NCBI GenBank assembly: GCA_902597865.1
Contig: CACJZL010000007.1
Span: 1-40,840 of the forward strand
From: an uncultured Pelagibacteraceae bacterium
GTDB taxonomy: Bacteria; Pseudomonadota; Alphaproteobacteria; Pelagibacterales; Pelagibacteraceae
Length of the DNA stretch: 40,840 nucleotides
Direction: 5' to 3'
The position numbers were made by a program, and so were the translations under genes. Position 1 is the first letter of the stretch. Each line of letters opens with the position of its first letter. The notes under the pieces are model-generated. The model was not told where the DNA came from. It made no database searches and worked only from the letters and a program-made list of their open reading frames with translations. Below, in pieces: positions 7,913-15,584 of the stretch.

Positions 7913-8608
7913 TCAAACTCTTTCGTATTCAAAGTTTTGTGTGGTCTCATTAACTTGTATTTGAACAGCTCCATTACTTAAATGAAACTTTGTAGCCATT
8001 TCTGTGAGGGGTGATAAAGTAATTAGTCGATTTAAATGATGAGTTTTTTTAATTAATTTGAATACCTCTTTTACAATTAATTTACCTCCACCTCTTTTTT
8101 TTGACCATACTGTATATGCAATAGCTATTTTTCCTACTTGATAGTCTCTACGGATACTTTGGAGAAAAGCATCTTTACTCATCATATCTAATTCTTCAAC
8201 ACTTTTGGGAATCTCGTTAGTAAAAGCAAAACACATTACTGCATGAATTTCGCCTTTGTATTTTACTCCATAAATTTTTCTACCATAACTAGTTCTAAAT
8301 TTATTATCCAACTCAGGTCTTACAGGATCTTCATTTATATTACATTTTTTAAGCTCAACTATTTCCGCTCCTTTAATCCAGTCAAAAAGATTATCTATAT
8401 TTTTTGAGATGATCTGTTTATTTCTTCTGATTCTAGCTTTAATTCTAGGTTTAAACGTTTTGGAACTTTTCGAATTATCGTTTTTTGTATATTTAGAAAC
8501 TAATTGTTCTTTTACAGTTTGAAGGACTTCCTTAGTGTTTTTTGTGGTACTATTTTTAATATATTTGGAAACTAACTTTTGCTTTACATTTTTAAAAATT
8601 TGTCTCAT
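7913..8608 (-). CDS. GNAT-like acetyltransferase-type protein with an N-terminal tandem repeat
   Basis: A 231-residue soluble protein. The first 75 residues are very basic and contain an imperfect 24-residue tandem repeat (VKQKLVSKYIKNS, then VKEQLVSKYTKND). The C-terminal part (about 85-231) resembles a GNAT fold: VWSKKRGGGKLIVKEVF near 175-191 fits the acetyl-CoA binding motif A (R-x-x-G-x-G/A), and TEMATKFHLSNGAVQ near 208-222 fits motif B. A similar stretch occurs, from memory, in proteins of marine T4-like phages, but I could not verify this. It lies one base after the ProC-like gene stop, so it is probably co-transcribed. Substrate and role are unknown. Confidence 0.6.
   Translation of the reverse strand: MRQIFKNVKQKLVSKYIKNSTTKNTKEVLQTVKEQLVSKYTKNDNSKSSKTFKPRIKARIRRNKQIISKNIDNLFDWIKGAEIVELKKCNINEDPVRPELDNKFRTSYGRKIYGVKYKGEIHAVMCFAFTNEIPKSVEELDMMSKDAFLQSIRRDYQVGKIAIAYTVWSKKRGGGKLIVKEVFKLIKKTHHLNRLITLSPLTEMATKFHLSNGAVQIQVNETTQNFEYERV
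8482..8588 (-). repeat. Imperfect 72-bp tandem duplication inside the GNAT-like gene
   Basis: Two related blocks, 8482-8516 and 8554-8588, lie 72 bases (24 codons) apart and share GAAACTAA followed by a T-rich stretch ending TTTAC. At protein level the units read KQKLVSKYIKN and KEQLVSKYTKN. The repeat lies in the basic N-terminal extension of the coding sequence and keeps the frame. It looks like an in-frame duplication that has since drifted. Confidence 0.7.
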
Positions 8609-8609
8609 A

Positions 8610-9380
8610 TTAATTTTTTTTCAACCTTTTTAAAATATCATTAAGAGTTTTGTCAGTCGACTTATAAAATTTGAATTTTTTAAATAATCTAACACCTTGT
8701 TCGTTTAAACCTCCAGGTGTTTGAGAATTTTTTACCAAAATCGATAAATCTTTTCCAGAATTTTTTTGTGCATTTTCAGAAAGAGCTACGAATAATGATG
8801 TAATATAATTTTGAGCATTTTTTCTTTTAATACCTTTTGAAATAAGCCATTTTGATAAAGTATTTAAAAATTCATAGAATGGTGCCATCATTCCAGATGT
8901 TGACCAAAAATTTAGGGATTTTTTTTCATTGTTTATTTCAATTACTGTGCCTAAGTAAGAAAAAAATCGTTTCACCTTTTTATTTGGTGGAAATATTGGG
9001 ATTGGACCTGTTCTTAAAGAAATCGGTGGCAAAGGAATAGCACGCACAATATCTTGGTTATTCTTTGTTAATTTTTTTAATTTTTGAAGTTGTATTGTAG
9101 AAATAAAACTAACAATAACTTGTTTTTTTTTAAAATTTAATTTTCCAATAATTTGATTTCCCACCTTGGGAGTGACAGCTAAAAAGACCCAATCTGATTT
9201 ATTTATTAAGTACTGATTATTCTTTTCAATTTGAATTTTTTTACTTTTTTTTGTTAAAAAAGCTGAAATTTTACTATTTCTTTTTGATAAATAAATTTTT
9301 TTAAATTTAATTTTAGAACCTAAAATACCGATTACTAAAGCTTTTGTGATCTCACCTGTTCCTATAAATCCTAATTTCAT
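8610..9380 (-). CDS. proC: Pyrroline-5-carboxylate reductase-like protein (ProC family, divergent)
   Basis: A 256-residue NAD(P)-dependent reductase of the ProC fold. The N-terminal Rossmann segment MKLGFIGTGEITKALVIGIL (residues 1-20) is clear, as is WVFLAVTPKVGNQII near 65-79. ProC normally reduces 1-pyrroline-5-carboxylate to proline. The catalytic-domain signatures are altered: the usual SGSGPAY stretch reads TSGMMAPFYEF, the usual RAMPNTP reads RAIPLPPIS, and the usual SPGGTT reads TPGGLNEQG. It may therefore be a paralogue acting on another cyclic imine. It is upstream of, and nearly touching, the GNAT-like gene. The family assignment is firm; the substrate is not. Confidence 0.75.
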   Translation of the reverse strand: MKLGFIGTGEITKALVIGILGSKIKFKKIYLSKRNSKISAFLTKKSKKIQIEKNNQYLINKSDWVFLAVTPKVGNQIIGKLNFKKKQVIVSFISTIQLQKLKKLTKNNQDIVRAIPLPPISLRTGPIPIFPPNKKVKRFFSYLGTVIEINNEKKSLNFWSTSGMMAPFYEFLNTLSKWLISKGIKRKNAQNYITSLFVALSENAQKNSGKDLSILVKNSQTPGGLNEQGVRLFKKFKFYKSTDKTLNDILKRLKKN

Positions 9381-9409
9381 ATCCTCAAGTTACTATTACC
9401 ACAAATATT

Positions 9410-10021
9410 TTAATATTGTTGTGTTAACGCTATATATATTCCAATGAATAAAAGTACACACGCGGAAATTGTGTTAATAGTCTTTGGATTCGCTTTTAAC
9501 CAATCAATTAATTTATTTGCAAGGATAGCATAACAAATCAAAGATAAAAAATCTAAAACAACGTAAGTTGTTATTAAAATTAAAAACTGAATAACATAAT
9601 TTGTCTCAAAATTAATGAATTGTGGAAATATTAACGGAAAAAAAGCCCAAGCTTTTGGACTTGTACCTGCAACTAGGAAACCGTCTTTAAATAAAGATAA
9701 TCTAGACTTCTCAGAATTTACATTTTTTAAATTTTTAATTTTCGAAAAATAAACATCAGTCGCTAAATAAAATAGATAGGCAATCCCGATCCATTTAATA
9801 AAGTTTAATAGGCTAGGATTATCTAAAAAAAAAGAATGAAGTATAAATATTACTAAACTTGCTTGTAAAATATTCGCAGTCACATCGCCCAGAGCTACCC
9901 AAACACACTTACGGATACCATAACTAATGGATAAAGATATAATCACTATTCTCGGGGTACCTGGAGTAATAAACAAAAAAAGTATAATTTGTAAGAAAAG
10001 TAAATAGTCTAGGGGAAACAT
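9410..10021 (-). CDS. LysE/RhtB family exporter
   Basis: A 203-residue inner-membrane protein with about six hydrophobic segments, the size of LysE/RhtB amino-acid exporters (about 205). The N-terminal LFLFITPGTPRIVIISLSIS stretch matches the family helix 1 with its PGP-type motif (here PGTP), followed by GIRKCVWVALGDVTANI, matching the G-x-x-x-G/A-x-x-A-A-L-G region. TSPKAWAFFPLIFPQF near 118-133 corresponds to the conserved NPK-A segment. It probably exports an amino acid or related metabolite; the ligand is unknown. Its mRNA leader forms a strong hairpin that buries the ribosome binding site, suggesting control at translation. Confidence 0.85.
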   Translation of the reverse strand: MFPLDYLLFLQIILFLFITPGTPRIVIISLSISYGIRKCVWVALGDVTANILQASLVIFILHSFFLDNPSLLNFIKWIGIAYLFYLATDVYFSKIKNLKNVNSEKSRLSLFKDGFLVAGTSPKAWAFFPLIFPQFINFETNYVIQFLILITTYVVLDFLSLICYAILANKLIDWLKANPKTINTISACVLLFIGIYIALTQQY

Positions 10022-10086
10022 TTTGAGATAGTCCTAAAAAACCGGGAGCTAAAGATGGCTAGATAGGACTATCAAAGTTTAATATA
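10022..10086 (-). promoter_or_regulatory. 5' leader hairpin that sequesters the RBS of the LysE-type gene
   Basis: On the minus strand a perfect 10-bp stem is formed by GATAGTCCTA (10073-10064) and TAGGACTATC (10036-10027), enclosing a 27-base loop that contains AGCTCCCGG. The 3' arm contains AGGA, the only Shine-Dalgarno candidate, ten bases before the ATG at 10021. A TATATT -10-like box at 10086-10081 would place the transcript start at about 10074, exactly at the foot of the hairpin. The layout is that of a translational switch (riboswitch, protein-binding leader or thermosensor). The structure is read directly; the function is inference. Confidence 0.55.
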
Positions 10087-10139
10087 ACACACCCAATTAA
10101 AATTGCATTAGGCAAATTTTTGATATTTAGTAATTAATT

Positions 10140-10433
10140 ATGAAAAAAGGTCACAGGCCTATTACAAAGGTTAAAAATCCAGAGCCGAATTCCATGAGTC
10201 CAGATTGGGTTGTGTGGGCTGCCTGGGCGGATCGCATCACTTTTGAGGAGATAAAAAAAAGATCTGGATATTCTGAAAGTGACGTAATTAAAATAATGAG
10301 AAAGAAATTGAAACCCTCTTCTTTTAGACTTTGGAGAAAAAGAGCTAAAAACCAAAGTATCAAACATAGAAAAAAATTTGAATTATCTAGAAAAGAAATT
10401 AGAAGAAAAATAAAAAAAAATGACTATATATAA
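10140..10433 (+). CDS. DUF2805 / TIGR03643 family protein
   Basis: A 97-residue, strongly basic soluble protein. The stretch MSPDWVVWAAWADRITFEEI (19-38) followed by GYSESDVIKIMRKKLKPSSFRLWRKR is characteristic of the small DUF2805 (TIGR03643) family. Its central part looks like a helix-turn-helix (EEIKKRSGYSESDVIKIMR), so nucleic acid binding is plausible but unproven. The C-terminal 30 residues are almost all charged. It is three bases upstream of the glutaredoxin gene and surely co-transcribed with it. The function of the family is unknown. Confidence 0.82.
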   Translation: MKKGHRPITKVKNPEPNSMSPDWVVWAAWADRITFEEIKKRSGYSESDVIKIMRKKLKPSSFRLWRKRAKNQSIKHRKKFELSRKEIRRKIKKNDYI

Positions 10434-10436
10434 GAA

Positions 10437-10691
10437 ATGAAAAATATTCTCATTTATACAGGCCCTTCTTGTAATTTTTGTGATGCAGCGAAACGGTTGC
10501 TTGAAAGAAATAAATTAAAGTTTAGCGAAATAGATGTTTCATCTGGTGAAGGTATAAGAGACGAGATGATTAAAAAAACTAATGGTCAAAGAACTATTCC
10601 CCAAATTTTTTTTGGTGACCACCACGTAGGAGGTTACACTGAATTAAGAGCTTTAGAAAATGAAAATAAACTAAAAAAACTTCTAGAATAA
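10437..10691 (+). CDS. Glutaredoxin (dithiol, GrxC-like)
   Basis: An 84-residue cytoplasmic thiol-disulfide oxidoreductase that uses glutathione as electron donor. The family length is normal (about 85). The active site is CNFC (residues 12-15) in place of the common CPYC, but both cysteines are kept. The TIPQIF stretch (cis-proline, 53-58) and GGYTEL (65-70), which bind glutathione, are present. It overlaps the 3' end of the convergent membrane-protein gene by nine bases. It follows the DUF2805 gene after three bases. Confidence 0.92.
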   Translation: MKNILIYTGPSCNFCDAAKRLLERNKLKFSEIDVSSGEGIRDEMIKKTNGQRTIPQIFFGDHHVGGYTELRALENENKLKKLLE

Positions 10692-11024
10692 AATAAAATA
10701 AAGTATCAAAAGTATTAAAGAAATTTCAAAAAAAAGTTTAAATTGATGTAATTTTTGTTCATCAAATTTTTCTTTAAGCTTATTTTTTATAAATGAAAAA
10801 CTTAACTGAACCAACAATACACTAACAAAAATCCCAATAAAAGTCAGTTTAATTGAAAAATTTTTAAATCCAAAGTAACAAGCAGCTAAGAAAGAAAACC
10901 AAGAAATTTTTGAAATAAATATTTTAAATATTAATCCGACTTTTTTGTTAAAAATTGATTGAGTTTTAATAATTGAGAATGACCAAATTAAACCAAATAA
11001 AAAAAGGGTATATTGAATAATCAT
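10683..11024 (-). CDS. Small hydrophobic membrane protein of unknown function
   Basis: A 113-residue protein with four predicted membrane segments (about 3-19, 38-52, 57-77, 94-112) separated by a basic loop (FIKNKLKEKFDEQKLHQFK). I do not recognise a family. The ATG overlaps the msrB stop codon (ATGA), so it is the last gene of the operon that begins with the DadA-like gene. Coding status is supported by the clean overlap and by its length without a stop, although hydrophobic frames in AT-rich DNA are less reliable. Confidence 0.6.
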   Translation of the reverse strand: MIIQYTLFLFGLIWSFSIIKTQSIFNKKVGLIFKIFISKISWFSFLAACYFGFKNFSIKLTFIGIFVSVLLVQLSFSFIKNKLKEKFDEQKLHQFKLFFEISLILLILYFILF

Positions 11025-11392
11025 TTTTTAGGCTTAAAGTTTAGACAGGCACCATTGTTACAAAATCTTTTTCCAGTTGGTTTAGGTCCATCATTAAATA
11101 TATGTCCATGATGACCACCACAATTTTTACAGTGATATTCTGTTCTTGCGTAACCAATATGATGATCAGTTTTAGTTTCAAACACGTTGGGTAAAGAGTC
11201 GTAAAACGAAGGCCAACCGGAACCACTTTCGTATTTTGAACTAGAGTCGAATAATTTTACATCACAATTTACACAGTGATAAGATCCTTCTCTTTTTTCT
11301 TCATTTAATATGCTTGAACCTGGTCTTTCAGTACCCTCTTCAAATAGAATTAATTTTTGTTCTGAAGAAAGTTTTGAATTGATTTTTTTCAT
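11021..11392 (-). CDS. msrB: Peptide methionine-(R)-S-oxide reductase MsrB
   Basis: Repairs methionine-R-sulfoxide in oxidised proteins. The 123-residue protein has the MsrB order: GTERPGSS near 20-27, a zinc-binding CVNCDVKLF, SGSGWPSFYD near 57-66, HIGYARTEYHC, a second zinc pair CKNCGGHHGHIFNDGP, and GKRFCNNGACLNF at the C-terminus, where the cysteine of RFC is the expected catalytic residue. I chose the ATG at 11392, which overlaps the HDAC-family stop as ATGA; the frame extends five codons further to a TTG at 11407, but that start is less likely. It follows the HDAC gene and precedes a small membrane gene. Confidence 0.94.
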   Translation of the reverse strand: MKKINSKLSSEQKLILFEEGTERPGSSILNEEKREGSYHCVNCDVKLFDSSSKYESGSGWPSFYDSLPNVFETKTDHHIGYARTEYHCKNCGGHHGHIFNDGPKPTGKRFCNNGACLNFKPKK

Positions 11393-12282
11393 AATATTGA
11401 TGCACAAGATTTATGTAAAATTGCATGAAGCTCAACTAATTTTTTAAAATCTTTGTTATATCCACCACCCAATACTCCACATAATGGTATTTTTTTATCA
11501 AAAAAATTAGAAATTACTAATTCTTCTCTATTTTTTATACCTTCATCTGTGATTTTCAATTTGCCTAATCTATCATTATAATGAATGTCTACCCCAGCAA
11601 TATAAAAAATTAAATCAAAGTTTTCTTTATTTAAAATAAGCAAATTCTTTTTCAAAACATCAATATATTCCTTGTCTTCAGTATTATCTTTTAATTCAAC
11701 ATCTAGATCGCTGTTTGATTTTTTGGCTGGATAATTTGATTTACAATGCATACTAAAAGTAAAAACTGATCTATCATTTTTAAAAATTTCAGAATTTCCA
11801 TTACCTTGGTGAACATCTAAATCAATTATCAATACCTTTTTAATAGTTTTTTTTGAAAGCCTATGATTAGCCGCAACTGCTACATCATTGAAAACACAAT
11901 AACCTGCTCCTTCATTTCGTGTTGCATGATGACTTCCGCCTGCTGTGTTACACGATAAACGATTTTGTAAAGCCAGTTTACTTGCTAAGACTGTTCCTCC
12001 TGTAGCTCTAAATGATCTATTAATTACGCTATCGTTTAAAGGAAAGCCTATTTTTTTTTGAGATTGGATATCTAAATTCTTATTTTTAATCTTATTAATA
12101 TAATCTACTGAATGTGCTTTACTTAATGTTTCAACAGAACAAAATTCAGGTTGTATAAATTTTTTAGTAACACCTTCGCTTTTTAAGTATTTTGCAAGCT
12201 CGCCAAATTTTTTTATAGGAAATTTATTATCGTCATTTATTTTTGCAACATAATCGTCGTGATTTATTATTGGCAAGTTCAT
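11389..12282 (-). CDS. HDAC/AcuC/acetylpolyamine amidohydrolase family deacetylase
   Basis: A 297-residue zinc-dependent amidohydrolase of the histone-deacetylase superfamily. The tandem histidines of the active site are seen in GGSHHATRNEGAGYCVFND (near 115-133), the metal-binding DLDVHQGNG near 154-162, the second metal aspartate in AGVDIHYND near 228-236, and the GGGYN loop near 266-270. In bacteria such proteins deacetylate polyamines, lysine-type amines or small metabolites. Its operon partners (DadA-like oxidoreductase, DMT transporter) suggest work on an acetylated amine or amino acid; this is inference. The gene stop overlaps the msrB start. Confidence 0.88.
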   Translation of the reverse strand: MNLPIINHDDYVAKINDDNKFPIKKFGELAKYLKSEGVTKKFIQPEFCSVETLSKAHSVDYINKIKNKNLDIQSQKKIGFPLNDSVINRSFRATGGTVLASKLALQNRLSCNTAGGSHHATRNEGAGYCVFNDVAVAANHRLSKKTIKKVLIIDLDVHQGNGNSEIFKNDRSVFTFSMHCKSNYPAKKSNSDLDVELKDNTEDKEYIDVLKKNLLILNKENFDLIFYIAGVDIHYNDRLGKLKITDEGIKNREELVISNFFDKKIPLCGVLGGGYNKDFKKLVELHAILHKSCASIL

Positions 12283-13179
12283 TTAATTACTTATTCTCTT
12301 ATTAGATATTAATATCCCACTTAAAATGAATAAAGCCCCCAATACATGAAAAAACATAAATATCTCATCAAAAATAATCATTGCCATTATCGCACTTAAT
12401 ATTGGCATTAAGTGTAAAAAGATTCCTGATCTATTTGGACCAATTAATGAAATTCCTTTTATCCAACAGATGAATGATAATAAGCCTGGGAATAAAACAA
12501 CATAAGCAAGTGTTAGTGTGAAAGGTAAGTTAATTTCAATACGATAACCTAAAATAAACTCAAAAATATATACTGGAATTAAAAATAGTAGACCAAAAGA
12601 AATAATTATTTGTAATAAACAAAGTTGAGATACATTGTGTTTTTTTATTTTAAGCAAGGCCGAATATGTTGCCCAAGATAGCATTGCAACCACCATAGTT
12701 AAATCACCTTTATTAAAATTTAGATTTCTTAAAACATCAAAATTAGCTTTTGTAATAATCGTAATGACCCCCAAAAAAGATAATGCTACTCCAATCAACT
12801 GAAATTTGTTAGCTTTCTCAATCTTTAATATCGAAGAGATGAACATAATCATTACTGGAATTGTCGAAATCATAAGAACACCGCTAATAACTTGCGTAAA
12901 GTTCAGTGAATAATAAACTATAGAATTAAAAACTGTAACACTTGTTATTCCTAACAAAATGAAAAATTTATAATTATCTTTTATATAGTTTTTATTAAAA
13001 ATAATTTCATTATATGTGAAAGGTATCAAAATAAGCCAAGCAAATAACCATCTATAAAAATTTAAAGAAAAGGGTGGAATTTCGTGGTAACTAGCATATT
13101 TTCCAACCAAAAAATTTCCGGACCAAAATAAAACAGCTAAAAAAAGAAATATATAAGCAAAATTAATTTTTCTTATCAA
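12283..13179 (-). CDS. DMT (EamA) family transporter
   Basis: A 298-residue inner-membrane protein with about ten hydrophobic segments in two EamA repeats (roughly 9-140 and 155-295). The N-terminal LFWSGNFLVGKYA and the FYRWLFAWLILIPF segment are typical of the family, as is GPNRSGIFLHLMPILSAIMA in the second repeat. The start codon is TTG at 13179, since no ATG lies between it and the end of the DadA-like gene two bases before; TAAGG upstream may serve as the ribosome binding site. It abuts the HDAC gene directly. The substrate is unknown; in this operon an amino acid or amine is plausible. Confidence 0.87.
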   Translation of the reverse strand: MIRKINFAYIFLFLAVLFWSGNFLVGKYASYHEIPPFSLNFYRWLFAWLILIPFTYNEIIFNKNYIKDNYKFFILLGITSVTVFNSIVYYSLNFTQVISGVLMISTIPVMIMFISSILKIEKANKFQLIGVALSFLGVITIITKANFDVLRNLNFNKGDLTMVVAMLSWATYSALLKIKKHNVSQLCLLQIIISFGLLFLIPVYIFEFILGYRIEINLPFTLTLAYVVLFPGLLSFICWIKGISLIGPNRSGIFLHLMPILSAIMAMIIFDEIFMFFHVLGALFILSGILISNKRISN

Positions 13180-13181
13180 GT

Positions 13182-14417
13182 CTAACTAAACCTTACCGAA
13201 CTGTAAGGTTCTAAATCTAAATTGGTTTTTTCTCCAGAAATCATTTTTGATACTATTTTTCCCGAAATTGCACCTAAAGTCCATCCTAAATGATGATGAC
13301 CAAATGAATAATAGACATTTTTATGATTTTTTGAACTTCCAATAATTGGTAAAAAGTCTGGTAGCGTTGGCCTAAAACCTAGCCATTCATCCTCGTGCTC
13401 TGGTAATCCATCTAGCATATATTTTGCATTGTCTATCAAATTTTTAATTCTTGATTTTGAAAGTGGATTATCTAATCCTCCAAATTCTACTGTTCCGACA
13501 ACTCTTAAACCCTGTTCCATTGGTGTCATACCAAAACCCCTATTTGCAAAAACAACGGGTCTTGAAATCAAATGTTCACAATTTCTAAAATGAACATGAT
13601 ATCCCCTTTCGGTATCTAAAGGAATTTTTTCATTTAAATTATCAGTTAGTTTTTTTGAAAATGCTCCACATGCAACAATTACTTTATCAAAAATTATATT
13701 ATCATTGATAGTCTTTATGATTGGTGTGTCACCATTGAATATTATATTTTCTACATTTATTTTTTTGAATTTACCGCCTTTTTTTAAAAATAGGTCAAAC
13801 AATTTCAATAATACTTTTCTTGGGTTTATAGTGTGTCTAGCATTAGGATAAAAAACTCCACCATGATAAAATTTTTTTAAATTGGGCTCTAGATCGTTTA
13901 TTTCTTTGGGAGTTACTAATTGTTGTTCTACACCAAGTTGATCCCTTATTTTTATTTCTAATTCTCTACTAGCTATATTTTTTTTGGTCCAAACATACAT
14001 TATACCATTTTTTTTTACCAAACCATCAAGATCAATTTCATCAAATAGTTCATCATAAGCTGGTAATGCTAAATCTAAAATTTGATGCATGTATTTTGCC
14101 GTATGCATCATTTTTTTTGATGTGCAATTCTTAATTAATTTAAAGAACCATGGAATCATTTTCGGAACATAATTCCACTTTAAGGCTAATGGTCCTGTTG
14201 AGCTCATTAGCATAGCGGGGACATCTGTTAATATGTCTGGTCTATTTAGTGGTACAGATGCGTAAGGTGAAAAATGACCAGCATTTCCATAAGATGCTGC
14301 TGAACCAGGTTCTTCCCTATCAAAAAGATGTACTTCATAGTTTTTTTTTTGAAGAAATAAAGCGTTACATACACCTTGAATGCCTGCACCTACTATTCCA
14401 ATTTTAGTATTACTCAT
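13182..14417 (-). CDS. dadA: DadA-like FAD-dependent amino acid dehydrogenase
   Basis: A 411-residue DAO-family flavoprotein that would oxidatively deaminate a D-amino acid (or related amine) and pass electrons to the respiratory chain. The FAD-binding GIVGAGIQGVCNALFLQ (residues 7-23) with the following DRE, the SYGNAGHFSPY stretch (41-51), and the C-terminal WLGFRPTLPDFLPIIGSS with YYSFGHHHLGWTLG are close to DadA signatures. Length is near that of E. coli DadA (432). It heads an operon with the DMT transporter, HDAC-family and msrB genes. The exact substrate is uncertain because DadA paralogues act on several amino acids. Confidence 0.85.
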   Translation of the reverse strand: MSNTKIGIVGAGIQGVCNALFLQKKNYEVHLFDREEPGSAASYGNAGHFSPYASVPLNRPDILTDVPAMLMSSTGPLALKWNYVPKMIPWFFKLIKNCTSKKMMHTAKYMHQILDLALPAYDELFDEIDLDGLVKKNGIMYVWTKKNIASRELEIKIRDQLGVEQQLVTPKEINDLEPNLKKFYHGGVFYPNARHTINPRKVLLKLFDLFLKKGGKFKKINVENIIFNGDTPIIKTINDNIIFDKVIVACGAFSKKLTDNLNEKIPLDTERGYHVHFRNCEHLISRPVVFANRGFGMTPMEQGLRVVGTVEFGGLDNPLSKSRIKNLIDNAKYMLDGLPEHEDEWLGFRPTLPDFLPIIGSSKNHKNVYYSFGHHHLGWTLGAISGKIVSKMISGEKTNLDLEPYSSVRFS

Positions 14418-14427
14418 TCTTTAAGAT

Positions 14428-14458
14428 ACAATATCAAAAAGAAAAATTATTGCGACAA
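14428..14458 (-). promoter_or_regulatory. Possible promoter of the dadA operon
   Basis: In the 42-base gap after rodA, the minus strand has TTGTCG (complement of 14453-14458) and TATTGT (complement of 14428-14433), separated by 19 bases. The spacing is longer than ideal, so the call is weak. The position is right for the five-gene operon that follows, and it is the only gap available before it. Confidence 0.3.
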
Positions 14459-14459
14459 A

Positions 14460-15584
14460 TTAAGCAATAAGTTGCTTTTGATAAATTTTCGTACTCATCA
14501 CAATACTAAAACCTATCATCGTTGCTAACATTGAAGAACCACCATAAGACATTATCGGTAAAGGGGAACCAACTATTGGTAACAAACCTAAAACCATAGA
14601 CATATTTACAGTGATAAATACAAAAATTGATGATGCAAAACCAAAACAGAATAATTTACCAAAAAAACTTCTAGCGTTTTTTCCTATATCTATCACTCTA
14701 TAAATAATAACACCGTAAATAAATAAAAGTGCTAACGACCCAATAAAACCATGCTCTTCGGAAAATAACGTAAAAATAAAATCTGTATGTTTCTCAGGTA
14801 AAAATTCAAGGTAACCTTGTGTTCCTTTTAAAAAACCTTTTCCAGTAAGACCACCTGATCCTATAGCTATTTTAGATTGAATAATTTGATAACCGGCCCC
14901 TAAAGGATCTTTATCAGGATTAAAAAAAGTTAAAATTCTAAGTTTTTGATATGGTTTTAAAATTGCAATAACAAAAGGCAGTGAAATTAATAAAAATAAA
15001 CCTGAATATACAAAATATTTTAAGTTAATACCTGCAAGCCAAAGTACTATTATTCCACTTAATGCAATTAAAATTGAAGTACCCAAGTCAGGTTGGCTGA
15101 CAACTAGTAATATTGGTAAAACTAATATCATCATCGGAACAAGTAAATTTTTAAAATGGTTTATCTGATTTATCTGTGCTCTGTGATAAAATTTTGCAAA
15201 ACAAACTATGATAGCAATTTTCATCAATTCTGATGGTTGAAGATTTATAAAGTACAAATCAACCCACCTTTGAGAGCCAGAGGCAGTAATTCCATAAAGA
15301 GATGCCCATATAAGTAATCCCAAAACTATTATATAAAATAAATATCCAGTAGCATGCCAAAATCTTAAATTTAGGAAAGAAAGAATAATCATCATTACAA
15401 AAAAAATTATAAATCTTAAAACATGGCTTTTTGTATGATACAAAAGCTCACCTCCATCGGTTGCATACATTGCTAAAGAACTTATGACTCCCAATATTAA
15501 AATACAGACTAAGAGAATATAATCCATCGATCTTAATTTTTGAAAGAATGTTGTTTGTCCACTTAGTGCTGTTTCTTTAAACAT
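14460..15584 (-). CDS. rodA: Rod-shape peptidoglycan glycosyltransferase RodA (SEDS)
   Basis: A SEDS-family inner-membrane enzyme that polymerises lipid II into glycan strands for cell elongation, working with PBP2. The 374 residues contain about ten membrane segments. Landmarks are GSQRWVDLYFINLQPSELMKI near 103-123, QPDLGTSILIALSG near 160-173, the ILTFFNPDKDPLGAGYQIIQSKIAIGSGG region, LPEKHTDFIFTLFSEEHG near 258-275 and PLPIMSYGGSSML near 337-349. The start abuts the mrdA stop with no gap, so it is the last gene of the mreBCD-mrdA-rodA run. Confidence 0.95.
   Translation of the reverse strand: MFKETALSGQTTFFQKLRSMDYILLVCILILGVISSLAMYATDGGELLYHTKSHVLRFIIFFVMMIILSFLNLRFWHATGYLFYIIVLGLLIWASLYGITASGSQRWVDLYFINLQPSELMKIAIIVCFAKFYHRAQINQINHFKNLLVPMMILVLPILLVVSQPDLGTSILIALSGIIVLWLAGINLKYFVYSGLFLLISLPFVIAILKPYQKLRILTFFNPDKDPLGAGYQIIQSKIAIGSGGLTGKGFLKGTQGYLEFLPEKHTDFIFTLFSEEHGFIGSLALLFIYGVIIYRVIDIGKNARSFFGKLFCFGFASSIFVFITVNMSMVLGLLPIVGSPLPIMSYGGSSMLATMIGFSIVMSTKIYQKQLIA

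Noticed and set aside
10027..10073. Plus-strand reading of the 10027-10073 palindrome as a leader of the DUF2805 gene or as a SAM-II-type riboswitch
   Set aside because: It is over 65 bases from that gene's ATG, lacks the SAM-II stem pattern, and the minus-strand geometry fits an RBS hairpin far better.
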